Below are positions 1 through 9,279 of a stretch of DNA of 64,000 nucleotides, one piece after another. The notes under the pieces are model-generated. The model was given only the letters and a program-made list of their open reading frames with translations. It had not been told where the DNA came from and did no database searches. The DNA lies in the NCBI GenBank assembly GCA_944320865.1, contig CALUJC010000011.1, positions 1 to 64,000 of the forward strand, in the 5' to 3' direction. Both the position numbers and the translations under genes were made by a program. Position 1 is the stretch's first letter; each line of letters begins with the position of its first letter. The stretch comes from an uncultured Bacteroides sp. GTDB taxonomy: Bacteria > Bacteroidota > Bacteroidia > Bacteroidales > Bacteroidaceae.

Positions 1-1146
1 GTAGTCACGTTCAGTGACGGGAGTACCATCACCTATACTTATGCAGCCGACGGCACCAAGCTGAGGGTTGTGCACAAGATAGGCAGCACTACCACCACGA
101 CGGATTACTGCGGGAATGTGGTCTATGAAAATGGAGCTCCAAAGTATTTGCTGACAGAAGAAGGATATGTGACTTTGGCGGATAGGAAATATCACTATTT
201 CCTGCAAGACCATCAGGGGAACAACCGGGTAGTCGTTGACGCGGCGGGCACGGTGGAAGAGGTGAATCATTACTACCCCTTTGGCGGGACTTTTGCAAGC
301 ACCAGTGTTCAGCCGTACAAATACAACGGTAAAGAGTATGATGACAAGAAGGGGTTGAATTGGTATGACTACGGGGCGCGGCATTATGATGCAGCGATAG
401 GAAGGTTTACAACGGTTGACCCCTCCGTAGATGCTTACTATCACTCAACTCCTTATGCTTATTGCGAAAGTAATCCGATAAATAGAATAGATCCAACAGG
501 TACAGACTGGTATCAAAATGATTCGACAAAATATTATACCTGGTTTGATGGACAATCGGTTCATAATGGATATTCGTATATAGGCAAAAAAGGAAGTGTC
601 TTAGGAGATTTTGAACCTCTAATAGATAACATCATAACAAATGTATTCCAGCGCAACAGCCTGTACAGCGAAGGTTTTACTTTTGATGTAGTTCCAAATG
701 ACAAAGGAGCCTTGATAGGGTCGAAAGAACGAGATTGGGATTTTTTCGATGAATTTATTAATGGAACAGGGCCTGAATTCTCGGTATTTCTTTCGGATCA
801 TCCTTACACTGAAGCCATGAAAACGGATAAGGCTGTAATAGAAGGACAGAGAAGAATTCTACTTGGCAAGACAAATATACCAGGACAATTGACTAATTGG
901 ACAGGAGATTGGACGGTATGGGACGCTTTATCAACATTTTCACTGGCAAAACAATTTGTAGGCAGTTACCGCTATGACGCTTTTACCAGCAAAGATGGGA
1001 AGAACTTGTATAATATCATTAGCGATAGTAAAAGTATGTCCTCTTTCTTGTATCATTTGTTCCCGAGTAGAATGAATCCTAGCCGCATCCAGCAAAAGTT
1101 TTTAGGAACTACATATCAATTTTATATATGGAGAAGTAACAAATAA
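1..1146 (+). CDS. Rhs-family protein, C-terminal part with variable tip (5' end outside window)
   Basis: The reading frame is open from base 1, so this is the 3' end of a larger gene. The first part is a typical Rhs/YD-repeat region, followed by the Rhs core signature (GARHYDAAIGRFTTVDP, then NPINRIDPTG, whose DPTG lies at 490-501). About 215 residues follow the DPTG motif. In Rhs and other polymorphic toxins this is where the variable, often toxic, tip begins. The tip is much more AT-rich than the core, which suggests it was acquired separately. I recognise no catalytic motif in the tip, so toxin activity is inferred from position only. Three short AT-rich ORFs follow directly and may encode immunity or accessory proteins. 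Confidence 0.85.
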   Translation, partial: VVTFSDGSTITYTYAADGTKLRVVHKIGSTTTTTDYCGNVVYENGAPKYLLTEEGYVTLADRKYHYFLQDHQGNNRVVVDAAGTVEEVNHYYPFGGTFASTSVQPYKYNGKEYDDKKGLNWYDYGARHYDAAIGRFTTVDPSVDAYYHSTPYAYCESNPINRIDPTGTDWYQNDSTKYYTWFDGQSVHNGYSYIGKKGSVLGDFEPLIDNIITNVFQRNSLYSEGFTFDVVPNDKGALIGSKERDWDFFDEFINGTGPEFSVFLSDHPYTEAMKTDKAVIEGQRRILLGKTNIPGQLTNWTGDWTVWDALSTFSLAKQFVGSYRYDAFTSKDGKNLYNIISDSKSMSSFLYHLFPSRMNPSRIQQKFLGTTYQFYIWRSNK

Positions 1147-1152
1147 TTAACA

Positions 1153-1560
1153 ATGAAGTCATTTTATATTTTTCTATTCGCGCTAATCTGTTCTTCTTGT
1201 GATTCTCATTTCGAGAAATTGGAAGGCATTGATTTCAAAGTAGGTTGGGTAAACATGCCAGAGCTGACAACTATATACTATTCATCTTCTATAAATGGAA
1301 TGGGAGAAGGTGTACTACCCCATCGGATAACAGACATTTATTGGAACGATAGTTATATTTTAGCTAAACAATGCGAAATGTACAGTGACAGTATAATAGG
1401 ATATTACATTGTCAAAATATTGCCATGCCAGTCTACAGGAGTTCCTTACAGAAGGATAGGGCCCATGCTTGAGAATGAATACGTTCAATTGAAACAGAAA
1501 CTTAATTTAGATGAAAGGAAAATGAAACATATAAATATCTTTAATTGGAGTTTTTTATGA
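1153..1560 (+). CDS. Small predicted lipoprotein after the Rhs tip
   Basis: A 135-residue protein that starts 6 nt after the Rhs stop codon. Its N terminus is a short hydrophobic signal with a lipobox-like end (ALICSSC, Cys about residue 16), so it is probably a lipoprotein. The rest has no family I recognise. The gene is AT-rich like the Rhs tip, and tight spacing suggests co-transcription. An immunity or accessory role for the Rhs tip is an inference from position. Its stop overlaps the start of the next short ORF (ATGA). Confidence 0.65.
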   Translation: MKSFYIFLFALICSSCDSHFEKLEGIDFKVGWVNMPELTTIYYSSSINGMGEGVLPHRITDIYWNDSYILAKQCEMYSDSIIGYYIVKILPCQSTGVPYRRIGPMLENEYVQLKQKLNLDERKMKHINIFNWSFL

Positions 1561-1652
1561 TTCAATGCTCAAAACGAGACTATGGATCATATCAACAAGC
1601 TTTAAAACAAAAAAGTATTGATCATCAAAAATGGGAACAAAAAAGATACTAA
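1557..1652 (+). CDS. Possible 31-residue ORF bridging two genes
   Basis: An ATG overlaps the stop of the preceding lipoprotein gene (ATGA). The frame runs 31 codons to a TAA inside the next gene, which starts at 1631. The predicted peptide is polar and rich in Lys and Gln. It could be a real coupled mini-gene, a remnant of a longer gene, or simply a leader that carries ribosomes to the next start. I recognise no family. Confidence 0.3.
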   Translation: MIQCSKRDYGSYQQALKQKSIDHQKWEQKRY

Positions 1653-2167
1653 ATTACGAATTGGAATTTTCAAATGGAATATCATTATGCATTTATGAAA
1701 ATAGAGCAAAAAGTTATGTCCTAATCACACTTGCAATTTTAGCTATTGCTATAATTCTAACTCCAATTATAGCTGCTATATTTCTGATAGACGCAGGTGA
1801 AGAAATACCCTTTGGATTCATTCTTACTTGCGTGGTAGCCGTGTTGACTTCTGGTTATTTGGCCAAATTGTACTTATGGAATAAATATGGTAAAGAAGTT
1901 TTTTGCTTGCAAAAGAATCATTTATCTTATTATTGCGACTATCACTTCTTTAAAGACAATAAGCAAGATATACAATATCAGTCAATTAGCGTTTATTACA
2001 TTATCTGTAACAGACCTAAAAAAATAACTAAGAAGCTGATTAAGGCTTTAGAACCAAGTAAAAAAAGCATTATTTGCTTTCGAGTAGATGAGAAATTTAT
2101 CTACTCAAAGAATGAAATACCTTTAGGAGTAATAATTGAACTTGCTCAACAGTTACATGCCCTTTAA
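1631..2167 (+). CDS. Membrane protein, candidate Rhs immunity protein
   Basis: A 178-residue protein with two strongly hydrophobic segments at about residues 29-52 and 61-78, and a soluble C-terminal half of about 95 residues. The gene is AT-rich and lies two or three genes downstream of the Rhs tip on the same strand, before a strong hairpin. Small membrane proteins in this position are often immunity proteins against polymorphic toxins, but no motif proves that here. No specific family recognised. Confidence 0.6.
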   Translation: MGTKKILNYELEFSNGISLCIYENRAKSYVLITLAILAIAIILTPIIAAIFLIDAGEEIPFGFILTCVVAVLTSGYLAKLYLWNKYGKEVFCLQKNHLSYYCDYHFFKDNKQDIQYQSISVYYIICNRPKKITKKLIKALEPSKKSIICFRVDEKFIYSKNEIPLGVIIELAQQLHAL

Positions 2168-2210
2168 AATAGAATTGTAACTTTTTACTAAATGATGTTT
2201 TTGAAGTTTT

Positions 2211-2246
2211 AGATATGCTTCGCCTGCCCGTCAGGCAAGCATATCT
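2211..2246 (+). terminator. Near-perfect hairpin ending the Rhs tip cluster
   Basis: AGATATGCTT (2211-2220) pairs with AAGCATATCT (2237-2246), and inside it GCCTG (2222-2226) pairs with CAGGC (2232-2236) around a 5-nt loop. There is one unpaired C and no T-run after it, so it may be a terminator of the U-poor Bacteroides kind or a repetitive palindrome. Confidence 0.5.
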
Positions 2247-2440
2247 CACCCTAACCATGTCTTGATTGTACACAAAACAATATTTTATCAACTATTTTAA
2301 AATTATTCATTATGAAGACTACTAACTATTTATTGCAATCCGTTTATTCTGACGGATTCAGCAGAAGAAAAAACCGTCATTACTGGCGGAGTGATTTAAA
2401 AACAAAAACCAACAGAGTAATCATTAAAACAAAAAGTATC

Positions 2441-5400
2441 ATGCAACGAAATATGTTTATCATCAAATGCATTTGCCTGCTGCTATTGGCAAGCTGGAGC
2501 TTGCAGGCAGGGGCGCAAAGCGTCAATAACTTTAATGCCTACATGCCGCAGATGCCTTACCTGACACCGGAGGCGGCATCATTGGGCAAGTACGGGGAAA
2601 TACCCGTAAGCGAGTACACGGGCGTACCCGAAATCAGCATCCCCCTCTACACCGTGCAGGACGGGGAGTTGTCTCTGCCTCTGTCGTTGACTTATCACGC
2701 CTCGGGCATCAAGGTGGCGCAGGAGGCCACCTGGGTAGGCCTCGGCTGGGACTTGCAGGCAGGCGGGTGCATCAACCGAGTTGTGTCCGGCAGCTACGAC
2801 AAGGAGTATACGGTAAACACGGCTTGGGTGGACTGGGAAAAGTTTTTCTCCCAAAGCAATGTGCCGTTTATGACCTTTGGTGACAATTCAGTTTGGGGGA
2901 ATCTACAGGAAAATCCAAACAGCATCTACAAGCCTTCACTTTATCAAGACCTGTCGTGGGGCATGGGCGAGCCGGACATCTTCCAGGTGTATGTATGCGG
3001 GCATTCCTTTGCATTCATCCTGCACCCGAACACGGGAGAGCCTATGTTGGTAGGCAACAACTGCCGGGGATACCGGGTGGAAGCCATGGACAGCTATGAT
3101 AGCAGCTGGAAGATTACGGACACGGGAGGCATACAATATCTGTTTGAACAGGACGGGGCAGAGGAAATGACCGGAAGTGGACTGAACTATATCACCTCCT
3201 GGTTTCTGACCGCCATCGTGCACCCGCAGAAGGGGCGCATCGACCTGGAGTATGAGACGGAAGGCAGTCTGCTTATGAGACTGCAGCCGTCGCTGTACCA
3301 GGAGAATGTAGAGGCGGAATATGTCAGCACTATTGTAACCCCCAGCAGCGGCGCGAGTGCCGGATGGCCTAGCCCAGAGTTGCTTGGAGTGCACTCTCCC
3401 TTGCTGTATGAAAACAGCATGGTACAGAAGAAATACCTGAAAAGCATCACGGCGGGACTGGCACGCGTGGACTTCTACAAGAGCAGCCGCCAGGACATCG
3501 AGGGATACAGCCGGAAGCTGGACTCCATCGTGGTGTACAGCACGTATGCAGCCGAAGAGGCCGTAAGGCACATTGCTTTCAGCTATGACTACTATCAGTA
3601 TACCAACAAGGGCGGAGACTACATGAACGACAAAGGAAATGTGCCGGCCAACGACTACCGCCGCAAGAGGCTGAAACTGGTAAGCGTATCGGTAAATGAC
3701 GAACTGTACAGCTTTGAGTATGACAACACGCCGTTGCCCTACAAGACTTCGTACGCCGCCGACTTCTGGGGCTACTACAACGGTCGGGAGAACAGAAGTT
3801 TTCTTTGCGCGTCCAACAAGATGCGGATTCACGGTCGAGGAATGACCAGAGGGCTGGGGGATGCCAACCGCTATGCCGACCCGGACTACGCCAAGGCGGG
3901 CATGCTGACCAAGATAACATATCCCACCAAGGGTTATACAATGCTGGAGTATGAACTGAATGACTTCGTGGACAACGTCACCTGGTATCCGCTGGCCGGG
4001 GACATGTATCTCGGAAACGAGCAAGCCACCGCGATAAATGCCTTTGATTGCTATACCTCAGACGACTACCGGAGCAAGAATTTCACCTTGGAGGAAGCAA
4101 AGGAGGTTACCGTTTCCTTTGCCGTAGTAAGCCCCTACTTCTACCTGAGCAGCTGTTCCAGCGCTTACGCGAAAATAACCAGGACTGACGGGGGCAACTT
4201 TTTCAAGTATTACCAGATACCTCACCAGATGATCAATGAAAAGACTCATTCATATACGTTCACTGAAAAGCTGACCCTGGAGGCAGGCGATTATAATGTG
4301 ACCTGCTTTTTCCCGCCTGAGGTGCACGGGCAGCTGGAAGGTTGCGAAAGCCTGACGAACATAACCATCATCTATTACAGCGATCCGGACATTTCCGAGC
4401 ACTACGACGGCATATCCTACGGCGGCGGGTTGCGCATTGCCTCCATGGAGCAGCACGATGCGGACGGCAGCCTGCTGCGCAAGCTGGACTATGACTATAC
4501 GAATGAAGACGGCACCTCGAGCGGGAAGCTGTTACTGCCCGTACCAGAGGAACAGACGGACACCTGGTATGTAGGCACCCTTTCGCCGGCCTTGGACCAG
4601 TTCAACAAGTACATCCTTACCTCCGGGGCAAAGATACCCGCCATCACCTCCCTGCACGGCACGCCCGTGGGCTACAGCCGGGTGACGGTGAAGGACAGCA
4701 AGGAAGGGGTGGACAACGGCAAGACCGTCACCACGTATCACAACACGCCGGCCCTGCACTACTTCTACGACACTTACCTCTTTACCAATTACCTGAACGG
4801 GAAGCCCATAGAGCGCCTGCAGGTGTCGGCCGACGGCAAGAACGTGCAGAAGCAGAAATGGGAATATACCCTGAAGAACACGGCAAGCGTGATGCTCAAT
4901 GCCTTTGCCACCGACCTGGCGCAAGGGAGCGCAAACCATTCTGCTTTTCTCGGCACCAAGCGCTACCGCATCCAGGCCTACCCCTTCTACCAGGAGTGGA
5001 GCGCCGTGTCGGAAGAGCAGGTCATCGAATACAACAGCGATGGAACGCCCACAGTAACCCGCTGCACGCAATACGAGTATGACGCGGAAGGCAAGCAACC
5101 TACGGCCATCACCCAAAGTACCAGCGGGGGCGGCACGCAGAAAACCACCATCAGCTATGCCGACGCGTTCAAGGGTACCGGGGTTTACGACAAAATGTAC
5201 AGCCTGAACATGCTGGATTATCCCGTAGAGACCGTGGAGCAACAGGACGGGGAAACTGTCATGAAAAGCAAGAATGAGTATGCCTTGTTCGACAATGTGC
5301 CCCGCCTGGGCAGCATCCGGCAGGCGAAAGGCAACGGGAGCTACGAGACGCGGATGCAGTACACGCGCTACGACAGCGACGGCAATCTGCTGGAGCTGGT

Positions 5401-5752
5401 GCGCCCCGACCGGGTGACGGTGTCCTATCTGTGGTCGTACAGAAACCATTACCCGGTGGCGCAGGTGGAGAGCATGGCGTATGACGACGTGGTGAATGCG
5501 CTGACCCCAAGCTACGTATCCTCCATCAACAACGGCATTGAAGGGGTGACGCAACTGCGCAACATACAGGGACAACTGGGGCAAGGCATCGTGACGGCAT
5601 GGAGCTATAGACCACTGGTGGGAATATTGGGCAGCATAGACCCCGACGGGAATACCTACCTGCATGTATATGATGATGCAGGACGGCTGTCCCAAGTGCG
5701 CGATACGGCAGGGAAAACGCTGGAAAGGTATGAATATAACTACAGGGAATAA
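2441..5752 (+). CDS. Rhs/YD-repeat protein lacking the Rhs core and tip
   Basis: The frame is open from an ATG at 2312, but I place the start at the ATG at 2441 because a clear signal peptide follows there (hydrophobic CICLLLLASW, cleavage near AGAQS). That gives about 1103 residues. The mature protein starts with a conserved Bacteroidetes Rhs N-terminal region (proline- and tyrosine-rich, then ASGIKVAQEATWVGLGWDL) and ends with YD-type repeats (DPDGNTYLHVYDDAGRLSQV, then YEYNYRE). It stops there, without the DPxG core or a tip. It is therefore either the upstream half of a split Rhs system or an orphan whose downstream partner was lost. The next gene is unrelated speA. It is GC-rich, unlike the tip cluster before it. 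Confidence 0.8.
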   Translation: MQRNMFIIKCICLLLLASWSLQAGAQSVNNFNAYMPQMPYLTPEAASLGKYGEIPVSEYTGVPEISIPLYTVQDGELSLPLSLTYHASGIKVAQEATWVGLGWDLQAGGCINRVVSGSYDKEYTVNTAWVDWEKFFSQSNVPFMTFGDNSVWGNLQENPNSIYKPSLYQDLSWGMGEPDIFQVYVCGHSFAFILHPNTGEPMLVGNNCRGYRVEAMDSYDSSWKITDTGGIQYLFEQDGAEEMTGSGLNYITSWFLTAIVHPQKGRIDLEYETEGSLLMRLQPSLYQENVEAEYVSTIVTPSSGASAGWPSPELLGVHSPLLYENSMVQKKYLKSITAGLARVDFYKSSRQDIEGYSRKLDSIVVYSTYAAEEAVRHIAFSYDYYQYTNKGGDYMNDKGNVPANDYRRKRLKLVSVSVNDELYSFEYDNTPLPYKTSYAADFWGYYNGRENRSFLCASNKMRIHGRGMTRGLGDANRYADPDYAKAGMLTKITYPTKGYTMLEYELNDFVDNVTWYPLAGDMYLGNEQATAINAFDCYTSDDYRSKNFTLEEAKEVTVSFAVVSPYFYLSSCSSAYAKITRTDGGNFFKYYQIPHQMINEKTHSYTFTEKLTLEAGDYNVTCFFPPEVHGQLEGCESLTNITIIYYSDPDISEHYDGISYGGGLRIASMEQHDADGSLLRKLDYDYTNEDGTSSGKLLLPVPEEQTDTWYVGTLSPALDQFNKYILTSGAKIPAITSLHGTPVGYSRVTVKDSKEGVDNGKTVTTYHNTPALHYFYDTYLFTNYLNGKPIERLQVSADGKNVQKQKWEYTLKNTASVMLNAFATDLAQGSANHSAFLGTKRYRIQAYPFYQEWSAVSEEQVIEYNSDGTPTVTRCTQYEYDAEGKQPTAITQSTSGGGTQKTTISYADAFKGTGVYDKMYSLNMLDYPVETVEQQDGETVMKSKNEYALFDNVPRLGSIRQAKGNGSYETRMQYTRYDSDGNLLELVRPDRVTVSYLWSYRNHYPVAQVESMAYDDVVNALTPSYVSSINNGIEGVTQLRNIQGQLGQGIVTAWSYRPLVGILGSIDPDGNTYLHVYDDAGRLSQVRDTAGKTLERYEYNYRE

Positions 5753-5803
5753 ACCGACTACAGCCATCTGCCGGGTATGTTGAATTGCGCCGGTACGTCA
5801 TAG

Positions 5804-5850
5804 GAGGTAATAGAGAGGTATACGGATATATTCCCTCTATTACCTCTCTT
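5804..5850 (+). terminator. Hairpin terminator after the Rhs gene
   Basis: GAGGTAATAGAG (5804-5815) pairs with CTCTATTACCTC (5835-5846), a 12-bp perfect stem with a 19-nt loop followed by TCTT. It lies 50 nt after the Rhs stop. The remaining sequence up to speA shows only the promoter candidate at 5950. Confidence 0.6.
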
Positions 5851-5949
5851 CATTATCAAGCAACACCTGCTTGCCGTCATGCCGATAGGACACATTGTAT
5901 CATGGCTGCATTTTTCCCCCTGAAACGCGGCAGATTGCGGATTTATCCG

Positions 5950-5957
5950 TACATTTG
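5950..5957 (+). promoter_or_regulatory. Candidate -7 element for speA
   Basis: TACATTTG matches the Bacteroidetes -7 consensus TAnnTTTG and lies 54 nt before the speA start. I see no clear TTTG at -33. Confidence 0.45.
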
Positions 5958-6011
5958 TCCCAATAAATTATGTAGTACTCAAACATTCACCCGTAAACAC
6001 GTATTTGATAG

Positions 6012-7904
6012 ATGAGAAAATGGCGTATTGAAGACTCCGAGGAGTTGTACAACATCACCGGATGGGGCACTTCCTACTTCGGTATCAACGAGAAGGGACA
6101 TGCTGTAGTGACACCCCGCAAGGATGGCGTGGCCATCGACTTGAAAGAACTGGTGGACGAACTGCAATTGCGCGACGTAACTGCACCTATGCTGCTGCGC
6201 TTTCCCGACATACTGGACAACCGCATCGAGAAAATATCCTGCTGCTTTGAGAAAGCGGCGGAAGAATACGGTTACCGGGGCGAAAACTTCATCATCTACC
6301 CCATCAAGGCCAACCAAATGCGCCCCGTGGTGGAGGAAATGATTACACACGGTAAGAAGTTCAACCTGGGGCTGGAAGCGGGCTCGAAACCCGAGCTGCA
6401 TGCCGTCATCGGCATCAACACTGACCCCGACTCGCTGGTAGTGTGCAACGGATACAAGGACGAAAGCTTCATCGAGCTGGCCTTGCTGACGCAGAAGATG
6501 GGCAAACGCATTTTCCTCGTGGTGGAGAAGCTGAACGAACTGAACCTCATCGCCAAGATAGCGCGCCGCCTGAAGGTGCGCCCCAACATCGGCATCCGCA
6601 TCAAGCTGGCCAGCAGTGGCAGCGGCAAGTGGGAAGAAAGCGGAGGCGACGCCAGCAAGTTCGGGCTGACGTCCAGCGAGCTGCTCGAGGCGCTGGACTT
6701 CCTGGAAAAGAAGGACATGAAGGACTGCCTGAAGCTGATACACTTCCACATAGGCAGCCAGATAACCAAGATACGCCGTATAAAGAACGCCCTGCGCGAG
6801 GCATCGCAATTCTACGTGCAACTCAAGAAGATGGGCTTCGACCTGGAGTTTGTGGACACCGGCGGCGGCATGGGCGTGGACTACGACGGCACCCGCTCGA
6901 GCAACAGCGAAAGCTCGGTGAACTACTCCATACAGGAGTACGTGAACGATGTGGTGTCCACCTTCGTCGACGCGGCCGACAAGCACGGCTTCCCCCACCC
7001 CAACATCATCACCGAGACGGGGCGCAGCCTGACAGCCCACCACTCCGTGCTCATCATCGAGGTGCTGGAGACAGCCTCCCTGCCCGAAATGGACGACAAT
7101 TGGGAACCCGATGAAAGTGCCCACGAATTGGTGAAAGAACTGTACCAGATATGGGATAACCTGAACCAGCGCAGCATGCTCGAACCTTGGCACGACGCAC
7201 AGCAGATACGCGAAGAGGCACTCGACCTCTTCAGTCACGGCATTGTGGACTTGAACACGCGGGCACAGATAGAGAAACTGTATTGGAGCATCTGCCGCGA
7301 AATAAGCTCCATTGCCGCCGGCATGAAGCACTGCCCGGAAGAGTTCCGCAAGCTGAGCAAGCTACTTGCCGACAAATACTTCTGCAACTTCTCGCTGTTC
7401 CAGTCGTTGCCCGACTCGTGGGCCATCGACCAAATGTTCCCCATCATGCCCATCCAGCGCCTGGACGAAAAGCCCGACCGCGAAGCCACGCTACAGGACA
7501 TGACGTGCGACTCCGACGGCAAGATAGCCAACTTCGTCAGTTCGCGGGCCGATGCCACCACGCTGCCCGTGCACTCGCTGCGCGACAAAGAGCCCTACTA
7601 CCTGGCCGTGTTCCTCGTAGGCGCCTACCAGGAGATACTGGGCGACATGCACAACCTCTTTGGCGACACCAACGCCGTACACATCTCGGTGAACAGCAAA
7701 GGCTACACCATCGACCAGCAGATAGACGGCGAGACGGTGGCCGAGGTGCTGGACTATGTGCAGTACAACCCCAAGAAGCTGGTGCGCACGCTGGAAACGT
7801 GGGTCAGCCAGTCAGTCAAAGAAGGCAAGATTTCGCTGGAAGAAGGCAAAGAATTCCTGGCCAACTACCGCTCGGGCCTGTATGGGTACACTTATTTGGA
7901 ATAA
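6012..7904 (+). CDS. speA: Biosynthetic arginine decarboxylase
   Basis: The 630-residue product matches the full length of SpeA-type arginine decarboxylases. These PLP enzymes convert arginine to agmatine for polyamine synthesis. The N terminus (YNITGWGTSYFGIN) and the PLP-lysine motif (FIIYPIKANQ, Lys99) are typical of fold-III decarboxylases. Further hallmarks are the GSGKWEESGGDASKFGL stretch, HFHIGSQ, and the VDTGGGMGVDYDGT glycine-rich phosphate-binding loop. argB follows 24 nt downstream, so the two are probably co-transcribed, linking arginine synthesis and use. Confidence 0.96.
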   Translation: MRKWRIEDSEELYNITGWGTSYFGINEKGHAVVTPRKDGVAIDLKELVDELQLRDVTAPMLLRFPDILDNRIEKISCCFEKAAEEYGYRGENFIIYPIKANQMRPVVEEMITHGKKFNLGLEAGSKPELHAVIGINTDPDSLVVCNGYKDESFIELALLTQKMGKRIFLVVEKLNELNLIAKIARRLKVRPNIGIRIKLASSGSGKWEESGGDASKFGLTSSELLEALDFLEKKDMKDCLKLIHFHIGSQITKIRRIKNALREASQFYVQLKKMGFDLEFVDTGGGMGVDYDGTRSSNSESSVNYSIQEYVNDVVSTFVDAADKHGFPHPNIITETGRSLTAHHSVLIIEVLETASLPEMDDNWEPDESAHELVKELYQIWDNLNQRSMLEPWHDAQQIREEALDLFSHGIVDLNTRAQIEKLYWSICREISSIAAGMKHCPEEFRKLSKLLADKYFCNFSLFQSLPDSWAIDQMFPIMPIQRLDEKPDREATLQDMTCDSDGKIANFVSSRADATTLPVHSLRDKEPYYLAVFLVGAYQEILGDMHNLFGDTNAVHISVNSKGYTIDQQIDGETVAEVLDYVQYNPKKLVRTLETWVSQSVKEGKISLEEGKEFLANYRSGLYGYTYLE

Positions 7905-7928
7905 ACGGTACATAGACACAAGAAGGAG

Positions 7929-8705
7929 ATGGATAAACTTACAGTCATCAAGGTGGGTGGAAAAATCGTGGAAGAGCACGACACCCTGCAGCAATTGCTG
8001 GACGACTTTGCCAAGATAGGCGGATACAAGGTATTGACACACGGCGGCGGGCGTTCGGCCACACGGTTGGCCACCCGCCTGGGCATAGAGAGCCGCATGG
8101 TGAACGGGAGGCGCATCACCGACGCCGAGACGCTGCAGGTGGTGACCATGGTGTATGGCGGGCTGGTGAACAAGAACATCGTGGCGGGGCTGCAGGCACG
8201 CGGCGTCAATGCCTTGGGACTGACAGGCGCCGACATGGATGTCATCCGCTCGGTCAGGCGCCCCGTACAGGAGGTGGACTATGGCTTTGTGGGCGATGTG
8301 CGCCAAGTGAATGTAGACCTGCTGGCTGACCTTATCTATAAGGGCGTGGTGCCCGTCATGGCTCCACTTACCCACGACGGGCAGGGCAGCCTGCTGAACA
8401 CCAATGCCGACACCATCGCAGGCGAAACGGCCAAAGCCCTGGCCCGGCGCTTCGACGTCACCCTGGTGTATTGCTTTGAAAAGCCGGGCGTGCTGCGCGA
8501 CGAGAACGACGACAGCAGCCTCATCCCCGAAATCACCCCTGAGCTGTTCGACCGGCTGGTGGCCGACGGCACGGTGCAGGGCGGCATGATTCCCAAGTTG
8601 GAAAACTCTTTCGACGCACTCAAGGCAGGCGTATCCGAAGTGGTCATCACGCAAGCCTCGGCCATCGGCCGGCAAACGGGCACACGCATACGGCTGCAAT
8701 TCTAA
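7929..8705 (+). CDS. argB: Acetylglutamate kinase
   Basis: A 258-residue amino-acid-kinase-fold protein. It carries the N-terminal Lys-Gly-Gly loop (VIKVGGKIV), the second glycine-rich loop (LTHGGGRSATRLATRLGIES) and the C-terminal GGMIPKL nucleotide-binding motif. It phosphorylates N-acetylglutamate in arginine biosynthesis. It starts 24 nt after speA and probably shares its transcript. A GGAG-like sequence (AAGGAG) sits just before the ATG. Confidence 0.95.
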   Translation: MDKLTVIKVGGKIVEEHDTLQQLLDDFAKIGGYKVLTHGGGRSATRLATRLGIESRMVNGRRITDAETLQVVTMVYGGLVNKNIVAGLQARGVNALGLTGADMDVIRSVRRPVQEVDYGFVGDVRQVNVDLLADLIYKGVVPVMAPLTHDGQGSLLNTNADTIAGETAKALARRFDVTLVYCFEKPGVLRDENDDSSLIPEITPELFDRLVADGTVQGGMIPKLENSFDALKAGVSEVVITQASAIGRQTGTRIRLQF

Positions 8706-8733
8706 AAAAACGCAAAAAGCACACTCGCTATTG

Positions 8734-8741
8734 TAACTTTT
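8734..8741 (+). promoter_or_regulatory. Candidate -7 element for the ECF sigma gene
   Basis: TAACTTTT is close to TAnnTTTG and lies in the 64-nt gap between argB and the sigma-factor gene, 29 nt before its ATG. Confidence 0.3.
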
Positions 8742-8769
8742 CACAGGCTCAACCGTCAACTAATTAGAG

Positions 8770-9279
8770 ATGCAGGAACTCAGCTTTCTCAACGACATTC
8801 TCCCGCTGAAAAACCAGCTCTTCCGGCTGGCGTTGCGGATAACCCTCGATAGGGCGGAAGCAGAAGATGTGGTGCAGGAGGCGTTGATAAAGGTGTGGAA
8901 CAAACGCAATGAGTGGCAGCAGCTCGACTCGGTGGAAGCCTATTGTTTGGCTGTGACACGCAACTTGGCCATAGACTACAGTGAAAGGAAAGGGACACAA
9001 TCCGTTGAACTGACAAGCGATGCGGAGCAACCCGACACGACGGCAGGGCCGCACGAGCAATTGGTCTACGAAGAACGCATGGCGTGGATAAACCGCCTGA
9101 TGGACCGCCTGCCCGAAAAGCAACGCCTGGCCATGCAGCTGAGGGACATCGAAGGAAAAAATTATAAAGAAATAGCGATGGCTTTAGGGCAAACGGAAGA
9201 ACAGGTAAAGGTAAACATCTTCCGCGCCCGGCAAAAGATAAGGAAAAAATTACTGGAGATAGAGAATTATGGATTATAA
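8770..9279 (+). CDS. ECF-type RNA polymerase sigma factor
   Basis: A 169-residue sigma-70 family protein of ECF size. Region 2 is at about residues 10-80 (ALRITLDRAEAEDVVQEALI, then AYCLAVTRNLAID). Region 4 with a helix-turn-helix is at about 105-160 (LPEKQRLAMQLRDIEGKNY, then EIAMALGQTEEQVKVNIFRA). The next gene overlaps it by 11 nt and encodes a membrane protein with the look of its anti-sigma factor. The target regulon cannot be read from the window. Confidence 0.93.
   Translation: MQELSFLNDILPLKNQLFRLALRITLDRAEAEDVVQEALIKVWNKRNEWQQLDSVEAYCLAVTRNLAIDYSERKGTQSVELTSDAEQPDTTAGPHEQLVYEERMAWINRLMDRLPEKQRLAMQLRDIEGKNYKEIAMALGQTEEQVKVNIFRARQKIRKKLLEIENYGL

Noticed and set aside
2312..2440. ATG 2312 as start of the second Rhs gene
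   Set aside because: It would put 43 polar, basic residues before the signal peptide that begins at 2441.
1..5752. The two Rhs genes as one broken gene
   Set aside because: The core half comes first and the N-terminal half second, with three other ORFs and a hairpin between. A frameshift cannot give this order.
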